A program made the position numbers and the translations under genes. A stretch of DNA of 64,000 nucleotides from Salticus scenicus (taxonomy: Eukaryota > Arthropoda > Arachnida > Araneae > Salticidae), in the NCBI GenBank assembly GCA_963930645.1, contig OZ005648.1, forward strand, positions 195,521,304 to 195,585,303. Direction: 5' to 3'. Positions 22,106 to 32,699 of the stretch are shown piece by piece. Numbering within the stretch: position 1 is the stretch's first letter; the number at the start of each line of letters is the position of its first letter. The notes under the pieces are model-generated. The model made no database searches. It saw only the letters and a list, made by a program, of their open reading frames with translations, and was not told the DNA's origin.

Positions 22106-22435
22106 TAAGTTTTGCTATTTACAAATAACTTTGGTTCTATTTAGTAATTTAGTTTTTTTTTGTGTGTGAGTTTAGTATTATAAATATTTGTTCCGGTATT
22201 ATATCAAGACTTCTTTACGTCTGCTGTGAATTGTCTATTTTATTTTTGCATTTATTTCTTATGTTGAAATATCTATATTTGTTCCGGTATTGTACCAAGA
22301 CTTCTGTACATCTGTTGTCAAGTATTAATTTGGCATTGTTTTTATTTTCATGTGTTTAAATATTTATGTGTCAGTTGGTTGCTAATAATTATCAGATTTT
22401 CATACGCTTGGCGTATCTCAATCTTAGTTGGGGGG
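22106..22435 (+). other. 3' untranslated region of the LTR element
   Basis: Holds an imperfect direct repeat of about 43 bp: TATTTGTTCCGGTATTATAT... at about 22182-22226 and TATTTGTTCCGGTATTGTAC... at about 22273-22320. No envelope-like frame is present. It ends in the tract AGTTGGGGGG directly before the 3' LTR, the likely plus-strand primer. Confidence 0.8.
22425..22435 (+). promoter_or_regulatory. Purine tract before 3' LTR
   Basis: AGTTGGGGGG immediately precedes the TGTCATG start of the LTR. G-rich and interrupted by two T's, it is a short polypurine tract like the Copia one at 3348. Confidence 0.65.
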
Positions 22436-22755
22436 TGTCATGCAACCAACCACTCCTAAGTTTATTTTATGCAACCAACCACACTTGGAAGCCGCCGTGA
22501 GCGAGAGAAGGTATTTTCACAGAGAGACTTTGGCGTTCGGCCTGAAACGTAGGGTGCAATTGGCGCGCCCGAGTCACGGATTTATTCCGTAGGTTTATTC
22601 TTATTATTACATGAGTACATGGGTACTCATATGTATATAAATTTCTCACTGTATATATTCATCTTCATGTTTGATTTAATATTAATTAATTAAAGAGCTA
22701 ATTTTATACAAGAGGAAATTTTCTGTTCTCAAGTGTCAACACTCGGTACATCACA
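22436..22755 (+). repeat. 3' LTR (320 bp)
   Basis: Starts TGTCATGCAACC and ends ACATCACA; followed by ATATA, the target duplication. TATATAA at 22634-22640. Differs from the 5' LTR (insertion excluded) by three substitutions and one GAGA indel. It lacks the GC-rich insertion, so that insertion followed integration. Confidence 0.95.
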
Positions 22756-22839
22756 ATATATTTCAAAAATTATTTTCTTAATAGATGAAAATTTTACGTA
22801 GCCGTTCTCTTTTAATTAAACTGTTTAAAAAAGTCTTCT

Positions 22840-23480
22840 ACCCATCGCACTACTTTATTCTGTAGCATTCTATATAACAGTGCCACTTAACCAGTTAACA
22901 TGAACAAAAATTTAATAAACACTGTATCTCAAAATTAAAATTTTACATACTAAATTTGTTGCAGATTTCACTAACACATGCTGAGATATAGTTATCTGGA
23001 AAAATTGCATAATAAAGAGTACTATATCGGCCGATATATACCCAAACTGAATTATCATAGTTTGTTATAATATATATTTCACATACTCATGTTAGTGAAT
23101 TTTTAATAATTATAATAATAATCTGAGATATGGCTTTCCTTTAAACGGGATTAAGTTGCAGCACAGTAGTGCCACCTCTCAATTAATATGTGCTCAAATT
23201 AGATCACCATAGTTTAACATAATATCTATCTCACATATCAAGTTTGGTGCAGTTTTAATCAATAAAAACTGAGATACTGCCCTCCGTTACATGGAGGCGG
23301 GGGGGGGGGGGAGGTTACATAATAGATGAGCACCTATTAGGTCATATATTCCAAAAATTAATCAGGGCTAGTTTAAATAAAAGTTCAACTAAATAATAAG
23401 TTAGGTTAAATTCTGTCCACTGATTCTTCAGATACAATTTCCACAAAATTTTATTAAGATGCGCAAACAATTTCTAAAAA
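22840..23480. repeat. Degenerate tandem array, period about 150-165 bp
   Basis: Recurring, diverged phrases: CTGAGATATAG/CTGAGATATGG/CTGAGATACTG preceded by TTTCACATACT or TCTCACATATC and a TAACATAATATCT-like stretch. About four units. No coding potential. One unit ends in CCTCCGTTACATGGAGG followed by a G13-like run (about 23298-23311). Confidence 0.5.
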
Positions 23481-24666
23481 TTGTCGAATCTTATCGAGGA
23501 CGTCTCAAGGAGTGTTAAAACCCTAAGTCGAAAATTTCCATGCATCCATTGCGTTCTTTTTATGTATACAGAAAAAATAAAGTGTATGCCATTTCTGATC
23601 CTTTCACTGAATATTTTGTTCAATACTGAAATATACACTAAAACAAAATATGCTGTTCCGTTTAATTCGAGATTTTAAAATGGAAAAATAAAGTGATCTC
23701 ATAAGTTTTTAAAATACTTTATAAAAATTTAAATAATTGTTTAACTCAGCTCCATTTTTCCTTAAAATATTGACTATATCTTTACTACAGCTATAAATGC
23801 TTAATAAATTTCTCTTTGAAATGTTGAACTTTGAAACATGATTATTGCTGTTGTAAGAAGGGAAGGGCATATGATATTGACATCTGTGGATTGCATTTAT
23901 TTAATTCTCGCTGACCGTTCAAAATCAAACGCCAGGTCTTGGGAAAGTCGTGTCGTTATGTGAGGCGGTAATTTTAAAACATGTAATCTGTTTTGTTCAG
24001 TTTTAGCCTTATAATGACTTGGATAAGCTTTAGAAAAGGTAAAAATGTAATATTTTTAACCTGTAATGTTCTCTATGTTCTATTTATTAAAGTCTTATTT
24101 TAATATCAATTAAACAATCATTTTCATATCTGCGTAAGTTCTTAAACCTAACTTTTGATACTTGTAAGCAGCGTTGCATCGCAGAAAATACTGCTCCTGT
24201 TACAGAAAACTGCTTAGAAATTATGGATTCACTTTATTAATTTAGTCTTCTGAGATGGAAATTGTTAAAATAACTATTTTTAGTCATTATGTTTCTGAAT
24301 GAAGAAGTAACAAAAAGAGTTTAGAGGATAAGAGCTAATTTTAAGTGAATGCCCTTCCAGACTGGTCATTATGTATTTTAAAATGCTAGTTGCAAGGGTG
24401 TTTTCTTGAAAATTCTTATGAAGAAAATTAAGAAGGTTTGTAATTCTTTTTTTATTTTATTTTTAAATTCTGAAGTATTTTTTTAATGTTTATATGATTA
24501 TATATATAATCTAGATTATGCAAATTGCATATTTAAAAAATAATATCCTAAGTTTCAACGACTTATAATTTTTAATATCTCTTTACTGTTATTTATTAAA
24601 TAAAATATATGAACTTGTTTAACTGCATAATAAAACAAAGATTCAATTCAATTTTATTCCACATCT

Positions 24667-24702
<36 letters not shown>

Positions 24703-25312
24703 ATATTAATAAGTAAGTAAATAATATACTAAGAAATGATATATTAATTATAAATATTATACTTGCTATATTGTTTATCAATAATAATAATATTTACATT
24801 TATTAATTATTTAATATGCCATGATAGCATAATTACATCAAATGAGTAAAAATTGCGTTGACTCAATTTAAAGAAATTTAAACATTTAAAGAATACCAAT
24901 TACATTGCCATGTGGAATAAATTTAAATACCTGCAAACATCATTTTTGTAAACTGCTGCTGTAAACTGAAAATATGTATACACAAATGCACTGAAATTTA
25001 AAAATATAAAGTATCTTAAATATTTTAGAAAAATATTTTGATTTAAAAAAATTATATTTAAGTATTTGGAAATTTTTAAAATTTCTTCCTTCTAACTAAT
25101 TTTTAATTTGTCGTTTCAATTTCTTATTTTTATAAATTAACAATATATTCTAAACTCAATTATATATTATTTTAGCTGTATATTGGTACATTCATTTCCG
25201 AAATTATTTTTTATGTTGGAATATTAAAACTTTCTATGAACTTCAGCATTCAAATATATTTATAAACTATCCATGGACTTACAAAGTAGTACCCAGAAAT
25301 GTTTAGAATATA
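23481..25312. other. AT-rich non-coding DNA
   Basis: No gene recognised. A slightly less AT-rich patch lies at about 23860-24010. An A30 run is at 24671-24700. Confidence 0.5.
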
Positions 25313-25564
25313 CAGGGTGCAAAGTCGAGAGCAGGGCTTTATCTGCGCAACAATTGGTCTCAGATGTCCTCCAATAAGAAAATGTATTTAAAAAAAAAAA
25401 TGTAAGCATTCATTATATGACATGTTTAAATTTAAAAAATCAATTTATTAAAAATCACAAAAACTGATAATTTTTATACAATTTTCATGACGCTAATAAT
25501 AAAAGTTGAGTTCCGCCCTAAAAAAGATAACACGGAAAATTTCACTTTTGTGCACCCAATTGTC

Positions 25565-25740
25565 TGAGACATAGATATAGTAATAAGACATAGATTGATC
25601 AGCGAGGCCGAAAAAGTGATGCCTTTTTTTTTCGGGAAAAGACGGCCATTTTACTCTCTTGTGGATGTCTTTCCCCAACTGAATATACACGGGAATACAC
25701 ACAGATAATTTAGCAAATAGAATTTATGAATAATTTATGT
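25565..25740 (-). mobile_element. Partial copy of the CATAGATATAGTA MITE
   Basis: CATAGATATAGTAATA near 25570, GGGAAAAGACGGCCATTTT at about 25635 and CGGGAATACACACAGATAA at about 25690 are shared, in inverted arrangement, with the complete copy at 36167-36556. One end is missing. Confidence 0.55.
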
Positions 25741-25830
25741 ACTAAAGATGAATGAAAAAACTCCAGATACTCATTTTTCTTTCTTTTTCTCTTCTTCTTC
25801 TTTTCTTTTTCTTTTCTTCTTCTTCTTCTT

Positions 25831-25861
<31 letters not shown>

Positions 25862-25979
25862 GTATGGAATAACGACATTTAAAGAAATTTATCGTTTCTG
25901 TCTACTATTTCTGTCTGGTTAAAAGTTTTTATGGTCGAAAAAACTATTGGACTTATCCTCATCTTTTGAGATATTAGAG

Positions 25980-26600
25980 TTAACCCTTTAATTGCCAATC
26001 GCAATGCAGTCGGACACTTTTGTTACCGACTGTATAGAGTAGAAATTTATGTTTACTCGGAAATGGTTATAAAGATATTAATAAAAGTTTGGGATAAGTG
26101 CTTTTTAGAGACCTAAAACAATTGAAACATCCTTAGCACCAAGAAAATTAATGTTAACCCTTTAAGTGCCAATCGCAACATGTAGTAGAAATTGAGTTTA
26201 ATCAGAAATGGATATAACGATTTTGTTTAAAGTTTGAAGTTAAGTGTCTTTTTTTTTTAATTTTTTTTTTAAAGAACTAAAACGTTTGGACGTATCCTCA
26301 TCTTCAGAAAAATTTGTGTTAACCCTTTAACGGCCTGTCGCAACATATAATAGAAATTAGGTTTACTCGGAAACGGATATAACGATTTTGATAAAAGTTT
26401 GGGATTAATTTTTTGAGAGATAAAGCGATTGGGCATATCCTCATCTTCAGGAAAATTCACGTTAACCCTTTAACGGCCAGTCGCAACGTATAATAGAAAT
26501 TAGGTTTACTCGGAAAGGGATGTAACGATTTTAATAAAAGTTTGAGATTAAGTGTTCTTTAGAGAGATAAAGCGATTGGACATATCCTCATCTTCAGTGT
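25980..26600. repeat. Tandem repeat, four units of about 140-173 bp
   Basis: Units start at about 25981, 26154, 26319 and 26461 with TTAACCCTTTAA followed by GCC-A-TCGCAA. Each continues with a TAGAAATTAGGTTTACTCGG-type block, TAACGATTTT-ATAAAAGTTTG and CATATCCTCATCTTCAG. The first unit contains a 26-bp remnant of the CAGTCGG MITE ends (26010-26035). Confidence 0.8.
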
Positions 26601-26744
26601 GGATATTTTAGAAAGAACTCGTCAATATTTCTAAAACGAATGGTTGAACCATACATCTGTATTAATTTAAAACAAAGCTACCGATTTCTTTTATTTTTAA
26701 TGTTATATATAATGTATATATAACATTATATATATATATATATA

Positions 26745-26825
<81 letters not shown>

Positions 26826-27190
26826 TCATACCTCGTTAACGTGAATTACTTTTAACATGAACTGTTACCACAATCCCCGTCAAAATGAAGATTACTTTAG
26901 TTATATGACGATCAGTTACTGATAGCATGAACTACTGATAAGATGAACAGATTTTTGATCACCCTTGAGATTCACGTTAACAAGATTCGACTGTATATCT
27001 TTTCATGTCTGCACAAAAATTATTTTTTTCAGCATTTATTATTATACTACTTTAAGAAAAAAATCGTCTGCATTCATCATGGAAAATATCTTTAATAAAT
27101 TATAACTTAATAAATAATTTGTATTGAATAAATTTGTATAGGATTAAATAGAGAAGAAAGTCTTGTGGTAATACTAGTTATAATATATTA
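26600..27190. repeat. Dispersed repeat, copy 1 (interrupted)
   Basis: Shares AAAACGAATGGTTGAACCAT, AATCGTCTGCATT-ATCATGG and AGAAGAAAGTC-TGTGG in the same order with 56665-56960. This copy is interrupted by (TA)n (about 26709-26822) and the Tigger-like MITE that follows. Family not recognised. Confidence 0.65.
26823..26993. mobile_element. Tigger/pogo-like MITE, copy 2
   Basis: Ends CAGTCATACCTCGTTAACGT and, inward from the right, CAGTCGAATCTTGTTAACGT, flanked by TA on both sides. The interior shares CAATCCCCGTCAAAATGAAG and CAGTTACTGATA-CATGAAC with 12245-12407. No open frame. Confidence 0.85.
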
Positions 27191-27496
27191 AAACAAGCGG
27201 GTTTTACCTCTGCCACTGCTAACTATATTTAAAAGAATTTTGAAAATTCGATATTACTTACTAATATAAAAACTTAAAAAATATCAAAATTAAAAAAAAA
27301 AGTATTCCATTAAAAATCAAAACAGTATTTAAACCATAATAATAACAAAGCAACTGATTATAAAGAATCATATTTTTCATAAATTAGTTAAATTTAACTT
27401 ACTTATGAAAACTTATTCCAGTTCCTTTCATAAATTTATTTCTACAATTAAAAGCCGCGCAGTACTTCGGCATTTTTAATATATATCAACCATGTC

Positions 27497-27652
27497 TTAT
27501 TACTATATCTATGATATCAACATTTCTATTCCATTGTTGTTTTCGAGTTTTATACTCTCTCATCATGGCTGATGCCAAAAACTTTTTCGGCATCAAAAAT
27601 CTTTGCACGTTAACATGGGGATGATAGATCTATGTATATTACTATATCTATG
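27497..27652. mobile_element. CATAGATATAGTA-family MITE, short copy
   Basis: Matches 36167-36245 as reverse complement (TTTTTCGGCATCAAAAATCT, then CATGGGGATGATAGATCTAT). TATTACTATATCTATG is present at both borders in direct orientation, so the copy is rearranged. Confidence 0.6.
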
Positions 27653-28083
27653 GTCTGAGATAGTTAGTTTCAAAATTTAGGATTATTTTGCATTTTCTCG
27701 GGCTTTATTAAAAAGTCAATGAAATATCTTAAATAAAGCCAGGGAAAATGCAAACAAATTCCAAATAGGATTTTTAAACCGATCCCTTATTGAAGGCCGA
27801 AATATGTTAGAAAATGTAAACTTTAAATATCTTGTTCCATTTTGGGAGAATAGAAATGAAACTTTTTGTTAGGATGAGAGTCAATTTTTCTAAATATGAC
27901 TATAGGGATATGGGAATATATAAAAAGCTAGTTTTTGTAATTTTGAAAAAATAGATATTTTAAATTTAAACAATTCATACCACAAAAAATATATATTTTT
28001 AAATATTTTGTAACTGAAACTATATGTTTGCGACCTATAGTTGCGGAGATAAAGGTATTCTCGTGACTTTGCTTTGAACCCTG

Positions 28084-28445
28084 TATTAAAAAAAAAAAAA
28101 TTAATATATATATGTATGTATAAATAAATTTTTAATCTTAGTTAAAACAAAGCAACAGATATAAGATCACTGAAACCACATAGAACAATGAGAAGGAAAT
28201 TACAACCAATTTAATTAACCTGGGGAGACTGATTGTGATTTATTGAAACATTTATTTTTTATTTATTTATTTTTATTTTATTTAACTTCAGTCTAATCAT
28301 AAAGTTATTCCTATATTGTTAGTTGCAATTTTAACAATTTTGCCGGTGCGTAAAAAGCACATGAAACTCAAATGAAAAGATACAAACAAGCAACGAGGAA
28401 ATAAAAAATTAAGACAGCATTTTAAATATATATATATATATATAT

Positions 28446-28488
<43 letters not shown>

Positions 28489-28777
28489 AAAGCTTAGAAA
28501 AAAAAAAAAAATTCTCGTCAGGGGTGACCTTTTTTCTCGTTGAGCACCAATGTACGATTTCGTTTGTTAGCAGCTATAATAGCAAATTGCTAGCAGTCAC
28601 CCTATCATACAAGAAATAATTGAAGTTAAAAATGAAGAATAAATTGGAATAAATTATTTAGTTCAAGAAATCAGAGAATCAAACAGAAAACAACCATGAA
28701 AAACAAACATTAATCATAGGATGACGCATTCGGAATCACAAGGATTAAAACAAGCAAAATAATTCAAGAGTTTAGTT
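28084..28777. other. AT-rich non-coding DNA
   Basis: No gene. (TA)n at about 28427-28444 followed by a T run to about 28484. Confidence 0.5.
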
Positions 28778-29544
28778 GTACATAGCACATGAAGAATAAT
28801 GATACAACACAGCAACAGGGATATAAATTACTTTTTTTTAAAATTCAAATAATGTTTGAGAAGTTTTAACATACTAACTATTCCTTCAATTTCAACGTAT
28901 ATGCATGGAAAATTCCATATTTTATGACAGCAATTCCCAAAAAGTGTCATAACATGTCTATATCCCTTAAAAAATTCCTTAAATTTTTGCATTTTTTAAA
29001 AATTTCTTTTTTCCCCTAATCTGAAGATAATCACGTTATAGTATTAATTACGAAACTTGGAATAGACACCATAAAATGCAAGAAGTCGCGACTGCTACAA
29101 ACAAAGCACGGCTGCTACAAACAAAGCGGCAACGCATTCAACACACTCAACGTGCTTGTTTGCAGCTGTCGCGCCTACATTGTTTGCCTGATGAAGGGTT
29201 GTGTCTTCTTTTGGCCCGAAACAGTTGGTGCGAATTCTTGCATTTTATGCTGTTTATTCAAAGTTTTGTAATTAATACTATAACTTCATTATCTTCAGTT
29301 TAGGGGAAAAAAAGAAATTTTTTAAAAATGCAAAAATTTAAGAAATTTTTTAAGGGATAAAGAGACGTTATGACACTTTTTGGGGAAAACTGTCATAGAA
29401 TATAGAATTTTTTATGCATATACGTTGAAATTAAAGGAATAGTAAGTATGTTAAAATTTTTCAAACATTATTTGAATTGAAAAAAAAAAAGTAATTCATA
29501 TCCCTGTTCATGTGTTGTATCATTATTCGTCATCAGCTATGTAC
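28778..29544. mobile_element. Long foldback element, arms about 285 bp
   Basis: Left arm GTACATAGCACATGAAGAAT... to about 29065 pairs with a right arm ending ...CATCAGCTATGTAC (about 29245-29544). Shared inverted phrases include GAATAATGATACAACACA, AACAGGGATATAAATTACTT, CAAATAATGTTTGA and AGTATTAATTACAAAACTTTGAATA-like segments, about 85% alike. The centre is less AT-rich and contains GATGAAGGGTTGTGTC...GGCCCGAAACAG. The 75-codon frame at 29076-29303 lies in this centre and is not supported. Non-autonomous foldback or MITE-like element. Confidence 0.7.
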
Positions 29545-29559
29545 TTTTTACTTCTAAAC

Positions 29560-29914
29560 GTCCGTACTCAGGTGATTTTTTATAATGACGTCACATTTTT
29601 TTTTTTTTTAACTACACTATTTTAGAACGTTTACAGTACGTTTTCTAGAACGTTCTGAAAATGTGTATAATGTTTTGAAAACGTTCTAAAAACGTTTAGT
29701 ATGTTCTGATACCGTATACATAGAACGTTCTGAGAACGCTTGTATAACACCGATGGTGATAGTTACACGTTCATTGAACGTTCTCTGAACCGTACTAATG
29801 TGCGTCTTCAAGATGGACAGATAGACGTCTATAACACGTTCAAAGTGAAAGTTCTTAGAACGTGTTTGCAGAACAGTTTTTGAACGTTCAGTGAACGTTT
29901 CGGTGCTGCTTGTG
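29560..29914 (-). repeat. Right GAACGTTC-rich terminal array
   Basis: Many AGAACGTTCTGA, AAACGTTCTAAAAACGTTT, TGAACGTTCAGTGAACGTTT units, ending CGGTGCTGCTTGTG next to TA. Inverted partner of 15677-15912. Confidence 0.55.
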
Positions 29915-29916
29915 TA

Positions 29917-30596
29917 TTGATTATTACAGGTTTTTTATTCATTTTAACATATTATTAATTATTTTAAACATGCATAAATGTGGACCCACAACCTTTCGTT
30001 AAAAAATACGAGCAAATTCAGCAGCAATCATTATGACTAGAACAGTAAGAGGAATTATGAGTGTTCGATCTCTGTAAAACAACTCTGATTTTGCATCAGA
30101 TCTCTCTCCTTTCAAACCAGCATTTCAACGTTTCATCACATTTCCTTCAGCAATTTTATATCTTCGAATTTTATTAGAAATTCGGCGGATTGAAATTACC
30201 CCTCCACTTAAAAAACACATTTATCATACTTCACTACATGAACGTCATTTTTTTCGAGGAATTATCAGTAATATCCGCCCAAAAACATTGAAGGCTTATA
30301 TATGAATTAATCTAGCCCAGTAGTTAACAAATTCGCATGTCAACTGTAATTTATCCTCTAGTAAGTTAAATAAAACGAAAAAAATCTTGATTGTCCCTAT
30401 AATTATGAACATCTAAAAATGTGGAGAAAAAAAATGCATTATTTTTTATTAATTTTGTTTCATATAAAAACAAATATAGCAGTTTTGCTTTTTAGAATAC
30501 AGACATATTAAGTGCACTTAGTATATCTTGTTCACAATTGTTTTTTATTTAGTTATTTCATCACATAAAGTGTCCTTATAAATATGAGAAGGAGTG
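29917..30596 (-). other. 5' half of the split Tc1-like element
   Basis: Ends, read on the minus strand, with CACTCCTTCTCATATTTATA next to TA. Inward of a 250-bp AT-rich leader there is a less biased stretch (about 29990-30310) with many stops, where the transposase DNA-binding half is expected. I cannot read clear motifs there, so the assignment rests on position and the matching inverted end. Confidence 0.5.
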
Positions 30597-32060
30597 TATA
30601 TATATATGTAAACAATTATTAGTTAAAATTAATAAATTATATTTATTAAACTCAAAAATTCTTTGAAAATTAACTTTAAAGGTTAACTTTTATATATCTA
30701 TAAGCAGTGAGTATAAAAGAAACCTTTAAAAGGATGAATTACGATATAAATATAAATTCTGAAAAAGAAGTGAATAAAAAATAAGTTCAAACAAGAAATT
30801 TAAAATTCAGATAATTGAAATGTATATAAATGATTGTATTAGTAAATCAAGAAATTTAAAAATGAACCTTAAAATTAGAATCAGCACTCTAATATTTTAA
30901 ATTAAAATTTAAATATAGAATCAAGTGCACTGTATTTTAAAACACTGTTTTTAGATTTTTTTTTTTATTTAAACATTAAATAAATTTATTAAAAAGTATT
31001 AAAAGCTAAATTTCCACTTTAAAACACGCCATTCATTTATTAAAATCGAATTTACAATATATAAAATACAAAGCTTTTTGGCATGCGTTGTATGGTGTTT
31101 TCAGGTTAAACAGAACATTTTACCGAGATACAAACAGAAAAATCAGCTATATATATTACGACTCTTCGTGATGATTATGTGTACAAGCTTGACAATATGT
31201 AATATATGTGCTTACATATATATAAATATATATGTATTAAATAACATATCTCAAAAACATAGAAAAAAAAAACCAGTTTATGAAACGAATTTTAATTGGA
31301 AAAACTACTGGTTTTGAAAAAAAAAATTATTATCCCTAATTTCCTTTTAAAATATGATTTATATAAATTCATTTTTTGAATTATAAAGCATTATTGAAAA
31401 AACAATACATAAAGGATTTTGCATTTGAGGCTATTGACTAAACTGGAAGAGATTTTGTCCAAGTTTATAAAATCTCTTACAGCATTAAAAACATTTGGAT
31501 TTAAATTTCTACATTTTTTTCCCTTTAAGTCATAATTTTCTTTATTGTTTTCTTTGCAAGTTTTTATTTTTACTTCTTTATTTATTCGTTCCCTTTCACT
31601 ACTAATGTCCATGATCAAGGACATGCTTTTTAGAATTGTTTTTTAAGACGTTTCAAAACTAATTTCCAAATTTTGTCGGCATTTTTAGTTATTTTCTTAC
31701 CAAAAGCACTGATATTTTAAAGTAACACTAATAAATGGCAGCTCTAGACAGTTATATAAATGGAATATTTAATCATGGATGACACCACATGCTCACGTCC
31801 AGGTAAACATTTTTTTAATCATATTATTTTGATATTATTTAATATCAGCTGTAGCTAAATATGTTTCTTTTTGTGTTAAGAAATATAGAAATCTTGGTTT
31901 AAACTTATTGTAATAATTCTACGAAGCTATAATTTTTCTACAGTATTTTTTTAAGAACACTTGTCCATGATTATGGACAAAAGTTTTCAAAGTGTTAGTA
32001 TTTAAAAGAGGTGTTGACGAGTGCAATATTCCAAAGGCACAGATAATGGATTTGTTACAT
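30597..32060. other. AT-rich non-coding DNA
   Basis: No gene recognised. Two short hairpin-like phrases around TCCATGATCAAGGACAT (31608-31624) and GTCCATGATTATGGAC (31964-31979). The minus-strand frame at 31391-31624 has no recognisable motif. Confidence 0.5.
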
Positions 32061-32178
32061 TTCAGGATGAACATAGCACTCTAGCTAGTGAAATCTGGAA
32101 AGGCAACACCATCAAGAACACGAGGTCGACCAAGAAATGAAGAAAACATGTCAAATACTCCTCAACAGGATATTTCGC

Positions 32179-32220
<42 letters not shown>

Positions 32221-32415
32221 GTAAGACCTTATAAAGCAATACAACTCGACACATTTGATCATTTACCCATTCATAAATATTGCAAGGAATCAGGAAGCTG
32301 CAAAAATAATCAATGCAAAGGAAAATCACAGTTCTAGTGTGAAAAATGCCAAGTACACTTATGCCTCAGTAAAGAAAGAAACTGTTTTAAAAGATTGCCA
32401 TATAAACGCCTTTAA
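32061..32415 (+). pseudogene. piggyBac-type transposase C-terminus (decayed)
   Basis: One frame gives TPSRTRGRPRNEEN (about 32106-32147) with a stop upstream. After a (TA)n tract (about 32181-32214) the reading continues in another frame with the Cys/His-rich terminal domain: FDHLPIHKYC, SCKNNQCKG, a stop at 32335-32337, then CEKCQVHLCLSKERNCF. This spacing of cysteines is characteristic of the C-terminal DNA-binding domain of piggyBac transposases. A stop, a frame change and a microsatellite inside the gene show it is dead. The DDD catalytic domain is not recognisable upstream. Confidence 0.75.
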
Positions 32416-32627
32416 AAGCTTTGTATCCGTATAATAAATTTGTTTTTTCACTTCCAGTGCATTTTCATTGTAGTCTACCTCACACTCTTTGGGTACAAAT
32501 CAAGGACACTCTATAACAAAAACAAAATATCGTTAAAAATTATTTTCAGGTGTTTTTTAGATTATTAGGAGTATTATTAACAATGTGTGAAATTTTTATA
32601 ATTTTTAACATGTTGGTAGCGAAAGGG
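32061..32627 (+). mobile_element. piggyBac relic, 3' portion with TTAA-flanked end
   Basis: Contains the last part of a piggyBac-type transposase and a downstream end GGTAGCGAAAGGG directly followed by TTAA (32628-32631), the canonical piggyBac target site. The 5' end was not found, so the copy is truncated or too diverged. Confidence 0.7.
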
Positions 32628-32699
32628 TTAAATACTTTTGTTTGAAGTTCATTGTTTTCTGTAAACATCAACGTTTTATATTATATATACAGTCGGCAG

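Larger units (their letters stand above)
16472..22755 (+). mobile_element. Complete Gypsy-like LTR element with integrase before RT (Gmr1-type order)
   Basis: Bounded by LTRs starting TGTCATGCAACC and ending GGTACATCACA, and by a perfect 5-bp target duplication ATATA (16467-16471 and 22756-22760). Internal order: gag, CCHC knuckle, protease, integrase with GPY/F module, reverse transcriptase, RNase H. The enzymes are of Ty3/Gypsy type, but the order is Copia-like, as reported for the Gmr1 group. Apart from one insertion, the LTRs differ by three substitutions and a 4-bp indel over 320 bp, so the insertion is recent. Two frame breaks (about 18047 and 19231-19239) make this copy apparently non-autonomous. 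Confidence 0.92.
25313..28083. mobile_element. TA-flanked DNA element with diverged inverted ends
   Basis: Left end CAGGGTGCAAAGTCGAGAGC, right end read inward CAGGGTTCAAAGCAAAGTCA, both flanked by TA. The similarity continues inward for about 55 bp (CTTTATCTGCGCAAC versus CTTTATCTCCGCAAC, then GGTC). About 2.8 kb, without a readable transposase. It includes later material: tandem repeats 25980-26600, a Tigger-like MITE, and pieces of another MITE. Likely Tc1/mariner-related. Confidence 0.5.
15677..29914. mobile_element. Large (14.2 kb) inverted-end element or composite insertion
   Basis: Left end CCCAAGTAGCACCGGAACGT; right end, read inward, CACAAGCAGCACCGAAACGT; each is flanked by TA. Both ends continue for 240-350 bp as loose arrays of GAACGTTC-like palindromes. 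Neither array has a matching second end nearby, so they behave as the two termini of one element. It sits inside a Tc1 copy whose two halves flank it. No gene of its own is visible: the interior is AT-rich DNA with later insertions (SINE, LTR element, DNA elements). It may be a non-autonomous element enlarged by nesting. Superfamily not recognised. Confidence 0.45.
14779..30596 (-). mobile_element. Tc1-like DNA transposon split by a 14.2-kb insertion
   Basis: Left end CACTGGTTCTCATAATTATA and right end, read inward on the minus strand, CACTCCTTCTCATATTTATA. Both continue with AGGACAC, form an inverted pair and are flanked by TA (14777-14778 and 30597-30598). The left part carries the C-terminal half of a decayed Tc1-type transposase on the minus strand. 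The right part is where its 5' UTR and N-terminal half should be. Removing 15677-29914 leaves about 1.58 kb, a normal Tc1 size. Best read as one old Tc1 copy interrupted by a later large insertion. Confidence 0.65.

Noticed and set aside
15677..29914. Maverick/Polinton interpretation of the large inverted-end element
   Set aside because: Size and long inverted ends would fit, but there is no family B polymerase, integrase, packaging ATPase or capsid frame, and the flank suggests TA rather than a 6-bp duplication.
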